A DNA stretch of 5,020 nt from an uncultured Prevotellaceae bacterium. Lineage in GTDB: Bacteria > Bacteroidota > Bacteroidia > Bacteroidales > Bacteroidaceae. The translations under genes were made by a program, and so were the position numbers. The DNA is taken from assembly GCA_937902455.1 (NCBI GenBank), contig CALELI010000186.1, positions 1 to 5,020 of the forward strand, in the 5' to 3' direction. The notes beneath the pieces were generated by a model that searched no databases, was not told the origin of the DNA, and worked only from the letters and a program-made list of their open reading frames with translations. Shown here one piece after another: positions 1 through 4,831 of this stretch (position 1 is its first letter; every line of letters starts with the position of its first letter).

Positions 1-2
1 AG

Positions 3-785
3 ATATTCTGGACTGCCATTGGACTGATTCTCATAAAGGTAAAGAAACGTAGCAAGCTTCAGCCTCAGTCAGAGGAAAGGAAAGGCCTCCGTTTTGCCAT
101 CCTTGCAGCAGGCGAAGGTTCACGTCTTGCGAGTGAGGGGCTTAATGTGCCGAAACCGCTTGTCGAAATCAATGGCGAGAAGATGATTGACAGGCTCGTC
201 CGTATATTCATGGATAATGGTGCAGAGGAAATCGACATCATCACAAATGATATCACCCCACTAACCCAGAATCATGTAAGAGAACTTCAGACCAAAGGTC
301 TTCCTGTACGGCTTGTGGTGAAATCAACCTCAAGTTCGATGCATAGTTTCCACGAACTGGTGCCGTTGTTGGGCAAGGGTAAGTTCTGCCTTACTACGGT
401 CGATACGATATTCCGCGAGAACGATTTCCGGGAATTCATCACGTGTTTCCGCAATTCCGAAGCCGACGGAATGATGGCGGTGACAGACTTCGTCGACGAC
501 GAAAAGCCATTATATATCTCTGTTGATGAAGAGAATGTCATTACAGGGTTCCACGATGTCTGCAATGGACAGACATACGTTTCAGGAGGAATATATTGCC
601 TTGACGAAAGGGTATATCCAGTTCTTGAGAAATGTATTGCCGGCGGACAGTCGAGGATGAGGAACTTCCAGAGAGCGCTTGTGGAGAATGGCTTCCAGCT
701 CCAGGCATATTGTTTCTCGAAAATTCTCGATGTCGATCATATTGCCGACATTGCAAAGGCCGAAAAATTCCTTAGAGAATTGTGA
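3..785 (+). CDS. Nucleotidyltransferase (sugar/alcohol-phosphate cytidylyl- or nucleotidyltransferase), 5'-partial, with preceding membrane segment
   Basis: Transfers a nucleotide from an NTP to a phosphorylated sugar or alcohol, giving an NDP-activated product. The frame is open from base 3 and has no ATG, GTG or TTG before the GTG at 147. That GTG cannot be the start, because the signature LAAGEGSRL (nt 102-128) lies upstream of it and continues into VPKPLVEI (147-170). The gene therefore begins outside the window. Other family marks are the metal-site Asp in TVDTIF (codon 402-404) and the C-terminal DVDH (729-740), the DxD(T/H) typical of the LicC/inositol-phosphate cytidylyltransferase type. 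Codons 3-56 encode a hydrophobic run (IFWTAIGLILI) followed by KVKKRSK, which looks like the end of a membrane helix with a cytoplasmic basic flank. The enzyme thus seems fused to an unseen N-terminal membrane domain. The last two sense codons and the stop lie inside a 14-bp repeat array that also holds the next start codon. The fold is secure; CTP and inositol phosphate as substrates are inference from the neighbours. Confidence 0.85.
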   Translation: MFWTAIGLILIKVKKRSKLQPQSEERKGLRFAILAAGEGSRLASEGLNVPKPLVEINGEKMIDRLVRIFMDNGAEEIDIITNDITPLTQNHVRELQTKGLPVRLVVKSTSSSMHSFHELVPLLGKGKFCLTTVDTIFRENDFREFITCFRNSEADGMMAVTDFVDDEKPLYISVDEENVITGFHDVCNGQTYVSGGIYCLDERVYPVLEKCIAGGQSRMRNFQRALVENGFQLQAYCFSKILDVDHIADIAKAEKFLREL

Positions 786-818
786 ATTATGAATTGTGAA
801 TTATGAATTGTGAATTAT
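777..818 (+). repeat. Heptamer array A: three perfect copies of a 14-bp unit at a gene junction
   Basis: GAATTGTGAATTAT occurs three times without error (777-790, 791-804, 805-818). It is built from two alternating 7-bp units. TGA recurs every 7 bp (783, 790, 797, 804, 811, 818) and ATG or GTG overlaps each one as RTGA. Because 7 is not a multiple of 3, stops and starts fall in all three frames. The upstream gene's stop (783-785) and the downstream ATG (817-819) are both in the array, leaving no other intergenic DNA. No Shine-Dalgarno sequence is present. Confidence 0.95.
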
Positions 819-2565
819 GAATATCCTCTGTATCTATCGGGCCAAGGAGTATTCACCTAACATGGTGGACAAGGACAAGGCAATTCTCGATGAGGTGGTT
901 TCCGTTCTCCGTGAGAAGGGACACGAGGTCATGTGTCTCAGCGAGGATACGATAGCAGAGGCAAGGAATTATACTTCTGAGGACGTTTCCGTAATCTTCT
1001 CGATGGCAAGAAGGCCAGCAACTCTCTCCTGGCTGAAGAAAATGCAAGGTCGGAGGGTCATTGTCATAAATACTCCTGAATCGGTGGAGATGGCTTCGCG
1101 GAAGGGCCTGCTCTTTCCCGAGGATGATATGGATACATATCCTTTGTGGGTGAAGAAAGCCGAGGGATATTCCCAGAGCCAGGACGATGTGATATATGTG
1201 GAAGACGAAGAGGGTCTTGAAACTGCTTTGGAAAAGTTCCGTGCAAGAGGTATTACAAAGGTGTTCCGTTCACATCATATCGAAGGCGACCTCGTGAAAT
1301 TCTATGGAATCAGGGGAACTGACTTCTTTGAATGGAGATACATGTCGGAGAGTTTCTCGAAGTTTGGCTGGGAAGAGAGAAACCGTGCCGTATATAAGTA
1401 CACTTTCTCCCTAACCGACCTGAAAGCCGATGCCGAAACGCTTGCAAGGAAGACTGGACTGGATGTCTATGGTGGTGATTGTATTGTGAGGGAGGACGGG
1501 ACGTTCACTATTATTGACATAAATGACTGGCCAAGTTTCTCGTCGTGCCGTGAGAGTGCTGCAAAGGCGATAGTTGCCGACATGGAGAACCTTATTCAGT
1601 CAGCCAATGACGAGAAGGACCATGACCGTGTCCTTGCCTCTACATTTAAGTCAGCAGATACAGAAGAGTGGCTCGATGTGGTGTTCACCCGTAAGGTAGG
1701 TTACCGCTTCGCACGTTTTTTCGAAAGACTCGGTGTTCATCCAAATACCGTGACAGTCATTTCAATGTTCCTCGGTGCGCTTTCCGGAGTGTTCTTCTTT
1801 TTCCGTGCAGATTCCCCCCAGGGACTTATATATAATGTAATAGGAGTCCTGTTGCTGATGACAGCCAATTTCTTTGACAGCGCCGATGGTCAGTTGGCAC
1901 GTATGACGGGCAAGAAAACCCGACTGGGACGAATCCTCGATGGAGCGGCTGGCGATGTGTGGTTCATTTCAATCTATTTCGCACTATGTTGCAGACTGTT
2001 CCATCAGAATATTCCGTTTACAACGATGGAGTGGGAGTGGGCAGCCTTTGCCGTAGCGGCAGTAAGTAGCCTGTATTGTCATGCCCATCAGTGTGGACTG
2101 GCAGATTATTACAGGAACATTCACCTCTTCTTTGCATCAGGAAAGTCAGCAAGCGAACTTGACTCTTCTGTCCAGCAAAGGGAGATATGCAGAAACGCAA
2201 AGTGGCGCGACGACCCCGTATGGAAGTTCTTCCTAATCCTGTATGTGAACTACACTAAGGGCCAGGAACGTCAGACACCACAGTTCCAGCAGCTAATGAG
2301 AGTGCTCAACGAAAGGTACGGCAAGTCCATTCCAGCCTCTTTCCGTGCACGGTTCCGCGAGAAGAGTCTCCCCTTGATGAAATGGGCGAACATCCTTACC
2401 TTCAATACTCGGGCAATAGTGCTGTACGTCTGCTGTGTGATGGATGTCCCATGGCTTTACTGGGCATTTGAGATATTCGTGATGACGAGCCTGTACTTCT
2501 ACATGCGTCACACGCACGAGACATTCTGCAAGGAAATGACAGAAAAACTTGAGGACTATGGATAA
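817..2565 (+). CDS. ATP-grasp / CDP-alcohol phosphotransferase fusion protein (582 aa, membrane-bound)
   Basis: Predicted bifunctional lipid-headgroup enzyme. Residues 1 to about 265 resemble an ATP-grasp fold: candidate ATP lysines in LWVKK (K113/K114) and DLVKFYG (K161), and a C-terminal GGDCIVREDG...IIDIND segment with D221, D234 and N236 placed as metal ligands. The D...DxN pattern recalls inositol-phosphate kinases of the ITPK type, though other ATP-grasp enzymes share it. Residues about 285-560 are a CDP-alcohol phosphotransferase: HPNTVT entry, membrane segments near 312-329, 337-353, 381-395, 407-425 and 524-555, and the signature D354-x2-D357-G-x2-A-R362-x8-G371-x3-D375. The last Asp is at 380, one residue later than the canonical x3 spacing. 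A hydrophilic stretch of about 100 residues (about 425-523) separates the last two membrane segments. The ATG is the last one in array A and gives MNILCIYRAKEY, directly entering the first strand. Substrate is unproven; CDP-inositol or a similar headgroup is inferred. Confidence 0.85.
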   Translation: MNILCIYRAKEYSPNMVDKDKAILDEVVSVLREKGHEVMCLSEDTIAEARNYTSEDVSVIFSMARRPATLSWLKKMQGRRVIVINTPESVEMASRKGLLFPEDDMDTYPLWVKKAEGYSQSQDDVIYVEDEEGLETALEKFRARGITKVFRSHHIEGDLVKFYGIRGTDFFEWRYMSESFSKFGWEERNRAVYKYTFSLTDLKADAETLARKTGLDVYGGDCIVREDGTFTIIDINDWPSFSSCRESAAKAIVADMENLIQSANDEKDHDRVLASTFKSADTEEWLDVVFTRKVGYRFARFFERLGVHPNTVTVISMFLGALSGVFFFFRADSPQGLIYNVIGVLLLMTANFFDSADGQLARMTGKKTRLGRILDGAAGDVWFISIYFALCCRLFHQNIPFTTMEWEWAAFAVAAVSSLYCHAHQCGLADYYRNIHLFFASGKSASELDSSVQQREICRNAKWRDDPVWKFFLILYVNYTKGQERQTPQFQQLMRVLNERYGKSIPASFRARFREKSLPLMKWANILTFNTRAIVLYVCCVMDVPWLYWAFEIFVMTSLYFYMRHTHETFCKEMTEKLEDYG

Positions 2566-2601
2566 TGAATTATGAATTGTGAATTATGAATTATGAATTA
2601 T
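2560..2601 (+). repeat. Heptamer array B at a gene junction
   Basis: Five in-register 7-mers (GAATTAT, GAATTGT, then three GAATTAT; 2567-2601) follow a related GGATAAT (2560-2566). The array contains the stop of the fusion gene (TAA 2563-2565, immediately followed by TGA at 2566) and the HAD start ATG (2593-2595). The ATG at 2572 is in the HAD frame but would give only MNCEL before a TGA, so 2593 is the usable start. Confidence 0.93.
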
Positions 2602-3330
2602 ATTAAGGGACTAATTTTCGACTACGGAGGCACGATAGATACCGATGGTGTTCATTGGTCAGAAGTGCTGTGGCAGGCATATCAGAAAGAAGAAATCCCA
2701 GTCACTAAATCCGACTTCCTTGATGCCTACGTCTATGCCGAGCGCCAGCTGGCCACCAATCCGGTTATTCTCCCAACCGACAACTTCCTTGCCGTACTTC
2801 GTGCAAAGACCGACTTACAGACAAGATATCTTGTTGAAAACGGCCTCTGGCAGACTGACGAACTCATCCGCCGTCCCGATTCAGAACATATGGCACTTGA
2901 CTGTTATGCCTGTGTGCTCAGCGTACTCAGAACGAACAGGGAAGTCATTCGCCGTCTTTCCGGGAAATACCCACTTGCACTTGTAAGTAATTTCTACGGA
3001 AATATCCACAGCGTACTTGCCGATTTCCGTCTCGACTGCTTCCGTCATGTCATCGAGTCCTCTGTTGTCGGAGTCCGCAAACCCAATCCCGAAATCTTCA
3101 CGCTCGGAGTAAATGCGCTCGGACTTAAACCCGAGGAAGTCGCAGTCGTTGGAGACTCCTATACAAAGGACATTATCCCAGCCCATCAGATAGGCTGCAC
3201 TACCGTCTGGCTCCAGGGAACACCCTGGGCCCGCGAGAACTCTCTTCCTGAGCATCCCGAATGTGCAGATGTCGTTATCCACTCTCTCCGTGAACTCACA
3301 ACTGGCTTCGCCAGAGTGAAAAGTGAATAG
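2593..3330 (+). CDS. HAD-superfamily hydrolase (phosphatase-like, 245 aa) with DxGGT motif I
   Basis: Cytoplasmic HAD hydrolase with a helical cap between motifs I and II. Motif I is FDYGGT with the nucleophile D10. The usual second Asp (general acid/base in DxDxT phosphatases) is Gly at residue 12. Motif II is S132 in ALVSN, motif III is K163 in RKPNP, and motif IV is GDSYTKD with D188 and D193. Length is normal for the class. It starts 27 bp after the fusion gene inside array B and is almost certainly cotranscribed with it, so it may remove a phosphate from the product or an intermediate of headgroup synthesis. DIPP-phosphate-type pathways have such a step, but that link is inference. The last residues (VKSE) and the TAG stop are encoded by the first units of array C, suggesting the repeat replaced or extended the original C-terminus. 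HAD substrates cannot be read from sequence, and the Gly12 substitution makes a simple phosphatase role less certain. Confidence 0.85.
   Translation: MNYIKGLIFDYGGTIDTDGVHWSEVLWQAYQKEEIPVTKSDFLDAYVYAERQLATNPVILPTDNFLAVLRAKTDLQTRYLVENGLWQTDELIRRPDSEHMALDCYACVLSVLRTNREVIRRLSGKYPLALVSNFYGNIHSVLADFRLDCFRHVIESSVVGVRKPNPEIFTLGVNALGLKPEEVAVVGDSYTKDIIPAHQIGCTTVWLQGTPWARENSLPEHPECADVVIHSLRELTTGFARVKSE
3302..3314 (+). repeat. Small hairpin at the 3' end of the HAD gene
   Basis: CTGGC-TTC-GCCAG forms a 5-bp GC-rich stem with a 3-nt loop. It lies in the last codons of the HAD gene, 3 nt before heptamer array C. No U-run follows, so it is not a standard terminator. A comparable hairpin (3705-3716) precedes array D. 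Confidence 0.5.
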
Positions 3331-3394
3331 TGAAAAGTTAACAATGAACAATGAATAATGAACAATGAAGAATGAACAATGAAGAATGAAAATT
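3318..3394 (+). repeat. Heptamer array C, 11 degenerate units
   Basis: Eleven consecutive 7-mers in register: GAAAAGT, GAATAGT, GAAAAGT, TAACAAT, GAACAAT, GAATAAT, GAACAAT, GAAGAAT, GAACAAT, GAAGAAT, GAAAATT. It supplies the last codons and stop of the HAD gene and continues about 64 bp into the intergenic region. No gene starts at its right end, unlike arrays A, B and D. The unit differs from A/B (GAANAAT rather than GAATTNT) but keeps period 7 and the ATGA overlap. Confidence 0.93.
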
Positions 3395-3397
3395 TAC

Positions 3398-3645
3398 TCT
3401 CAGATTTACGTCAGATTTATGGAAAGATTCAAGGAACGTAGTGACGCATCTCAAAAATGCTCCCAAAATATTTTTGCGAGATTTAAGGAAAGATGTTTCC
3501 GTATGGATTTAGTTCTGGTGAGCTTGTCGAATCCAAATCTTACAGAAATCTTATGATAAATTTAGCATAAAAGATAAGGACGATTTAGGTTAAGGCGCTC
3601 GTTCCTCGCTTGAATCTCACCTTAAATCCAGCATAAATCGAGGTA
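3398..3645. repeat. Gene-free module with decayed inverted repeat
   Basis: Most of the 434 bp between the HAD and lipoprotein genes. The left arm (about 3400-3438) has GATTTA, GATTTA, AGATTCAAG and GAACG in that order. The reverse complement of about 3597-3643 has the same four blocks in the same order, with an extra 4 bp before GAACG; about 29 of 36 aligned bases match by eye. Further GATTTA-type words occur between and around the arms (3480, 3507, 3582). No open reading frame with protein-like content is present. It could be a degraded small mobile element or intergenic repeat; no transposase or target duplication is visible. Confidence 0.55.
3448..3482. repeat. Hairpin inside the intergenic module
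   Basis: ATCTC-AAAAAT (3448-3458) pairs with ATTTTTGCGAGAT (3470-3482), leaving a 2-nt GC bulge and an 11-nt loop. The U-run is within the stem rather than after it, so rho-independent termination is only a weak possibility. Confidence 0.4.
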
Positions 3646-3704
3646 TAAATCAAATGCATACAAACTTGAGAAACTTTAATAAAAATATTAATGTCTGATA
3701 ACTC

Positions 3705-3716
3705 CGAGCTTGCTCG
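3705..3716. repeat. Small hairpin before array D
   Basis: CGAGC-TT-GCTCG is a perfect 5-bp stem with a 2-nt spacer, so one closing pair probably opens. It lies about 15 bp before heptamer array D and parallels the hairpin at 3302-3314 before array C. Confidence 0.4.
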
Positions 3717-3730
3717 CCTGAACTTGTGAA

Positions 3731-3779
3731 GAAACAATGAAAAATGAAAAATGAATAATGAAAAATGAAAATGAATAAA
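3731..3779 (+). repeat. Heptamer array D overlapping the lipoprotein start
   Basis: Units GAAACAAT (8 bp), GAAAAAT, GAAAAAT, GAATAAT, GAAAAAT, GAAAAT (6 bp) and GAATAAA run directly into the lipoprotein gene. The single 6-bp unit places the ATGs at 3765 and 3771 in the same frame, giving MKMN at the N-terminus. The A-rich leader fits Bacteroidota translation initiation, which favours A-rich regions over Shine-Dalgarno pairing. Confidence 0.9.
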
Positions 3780-4520
3780 AATATTTCGTATCACTTAATT
3801 TTCCTTACTATGATTATATCAACTTGTATGGCTTGTTCCAAGGACGAGGAACCGCAGAAGACAGTAACAGATCTGGAGATTCGTAAACTGAATGTGAACG
3901 ACATCAAGGCAATGGATGTGCCTCGATTGTTTGCCGATTCCCATGTAGAATACAATGGCGTAGCTAATGCCTGCTGGCCTGAGCAGTATCCATATACCCC
4001 AAAGGTGGAATTTGCGATGGCTCATAATGGCACCAACCTGATGATTCATTACAGGGTGACGGAGAAACATACACTGGGCACGGTGACAGAAGACAACGGC
4101 AAGGTATGGGAAGACGCATGCGTAGAATTCTTCATGTCGTTCCCTGACGATGATGCATATTACAACATAGAGACCAATTGCCTTGGCTTTATCCACATGG
4201 CACTGGGCGCATCGCGCTATGACCGTGTGTTCTCATCGGCCGACAACATCAGAAAGATTGACCGCTGGGCATCGCTGGGCAATGCCCCGGTTGGCGATAT
4301 CGCCGATGAGACTTCATGGGAAGTGGCATTGGTGGTGCCAGTCACGACCTTCTGGGAGTCAGGACAGCATGAGTTCGATGATATGCAGCTGAAGGGAAAT
4401 GTCTACCACTGCATCGGCTCAGGCGACCATCAATGCTACCTTGCATGGCAGAGGATTCTCACCCCTGCTCCAGATTTCCATCAGCCAAAGTTCTTCGGAA
4501 CCATACACATGCAGGAATAA
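3765..4520 (+). CDS. Predicted surface lipoprotein with CBM9-like (carbohydrate-binding family 9-like) domain, 251 aa
   Basis: The N-terminus has a basic start (MKMNKN), a hydrophobic core and a type II signal-peptide end at CMAC, with lipidated Cys24. The Cys at the -3 position of the lipobox is unusual. C24-S-K-D-E-E follows, matching the K(D/E)2 lipoprotein export signal that sends Bacteroidota lipoproteins to the cell surface. The mature part matches CBM9-like domains: WEDACVEFF (115-123), YYNIETN (132-138) and the C-terminal YLAW...TPAPDFHQPKFFG block (225-245). Such domains are beta-sandwiches, often glycan-binding, but many lone Bacteroidales copies have no proven ligand. Length is normal for one domain, with no catalytic module attached. 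ATG 3765 is chosen as the earliest in-frame ATG; 3771 would drop two residues without harming the signal peptide. It lies 434 bp from the operon upstream and is probably transcribed separately. No susC/susD-like partner is in the window. Confidence 0.85.
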   Translation: MKMNKNISYHLIFLTMIISTCMACSKDEEPQKTVTDLEIRKLNVNDIKAMDVPRLFADSHVEYNGVANACWPEQYPYTPKVEFAMAHNGTNLMIHYRVTEKHTLGTVTEDNGKVWEDACVEFFMSFPDDDAYYNIETNCLGFIHMALGASRYDRVFSSADNIRKIDRWASLGNAPVGDIADETSWEVALVVPVTTFWESGQHEFDDMQLKGNVYHCIGSGDHQCYLAWQRILTPAPDFHQPKFFGTIHMQE

Positions 4521-4539
4521 GGGGGGAGGGCCACTCTGA

Positions 4540-4649
4540 CAGAGAAGAGCATTTGCATAAACAGACAGAAACCTCCGATCTAACAGAGAAGAACCTCTAC
4601 ACAATCAGATAAAGACCTCCAGACGAACAGACGGGAAGGTCATCGCATT
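4540..4649 (+). repeat. 22-bp-period array, five CAGA units
   Basis: CAGA occurs at 4540, 4562, 4584, 4606 and 4628, exactly 22 bp apart. After CAGA comes a purine run; at the same offset, CCTC follows in units 2-4, CATT in unit 1 and GGTC in unit 5. The last bases of most units are A/T-rich. About 14 positions are semi-conserved and about 8 vary. It begins 20 bp after the lipoprotein stop codon, following a G-rich tract. Confidence 0.75.
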
Positions 4650-4736
4650 AATAATGCAATTAAGAATGCATTAATAACGCATGATTGATTGCATTATTAA
4701 TGCATTTACAAACGCCTTAATAATGCATTTGCCTCC
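4645..4736. repeat. 23-bp-period array of four 13-bp dyads, including a strong stem-loop
   Basis: The dyad GCATTA-N-TAATGC recurs at 4645, 4668, 4691 and 4714, exactly 23 bp apart: copies 1 and 3 are perfect with centre A and T, and copies 2 (TAACGC) and 4 (GCCTTA) have one change each. The 10-bp spacers differ. Copies 2 and 3 extend to 16-bp arms (4665-4680 and 4691-4706) with one mismatch around a 10-nt loop. That mismatch would be a G-U pair only in a minus-strand transcript. The spacing suits repeated dimeric-protein sites, but no binding protein is identifiable here. Confidence 0.8.
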
Positions 4737-4831
4737 TTCTCTGTATGAGTGAACCTTTTCATGCATATAAACAGGCCTTTTCTTCAGTTTGATTAGATGT
4801 TTTCCTACGGTTTAGCAGGTCTTTCTGACAG
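4730..4831 (-). repeat. 22-bp-period array, five minus-strand units
   Basis: Read on the minus strand, units begin at 4831, 4809, 4787, 4765 and 4743, 22 bp apart, around a loose consensus CTGAAGAAAAGGCC. On the plus strand this shows as CCTTTTC at 4754 and 4776, TGTTTTC at 4798, and GGYCTTT at 4774 and 4818. Conservation is weaker than in the left array (about 8 of 14 positions per unit). The innermost unit has CTTCTCTG (4736-4743), the exact reverse complement of CAGAGAAG in two left-array units. Confidence 0.55.

Noticed and set aside
147..149. GTG as the start of the nucleotidyltransferase
   Set aside because: It would cut off the LAAGEGSRL nucleotide-binding loop, which is in the same open frame just upstream.
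2881..3351. 156-aa minus-strand open frame over the HAD gene
   Set aside because: Its N-terminus (MFIVNFSLFTF) is the antisense of heptamer array C and the rest is the shadow of the HAD gene, whose catalytic motifs are clear.
3469..3476. TATTTTTG as a -7 promoter element for the lipoprotein gene
   Set aside because: It matches TAnnTTTG, but no TTG/TTTG lies at the -33 position, it is inside a hairpin arm, and it is nearly 300 bp from the start codon.
3448..3482. Rho-independent terminator for the operon
   Set aside because: The T-run is part of the stem and is followed by GCGAG rather than a U tract.
3585..3794. 69-aa minus-strand open frame in the intergenic region
   Set aside because: The HFSLFIFHFSLF-type sequence is the antisense of heptamer array D; no domain, no start context and low complexity.
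3819..4196. 125-aa minus-strand open frame inside the lipoprotein gene
   Set aside because: It is a shadow frame; the plus-strand gene has a signal peptide, export motif and CBM9-like motifs.
4521..4530. G-rich tract after the lipoprotein stop as a G-quadruplex
   Set aside because: Only one run of six and one of three Gs; too few G-runs for a four-strand structure.
4540..4736. CRISPR array
   Set aside because: Repeats are only about 13-14 semi-conserved bp with 8-10 bp spacers, degenerate, and there is no cas gene in the window; this is outside any known CRISPR geometry.
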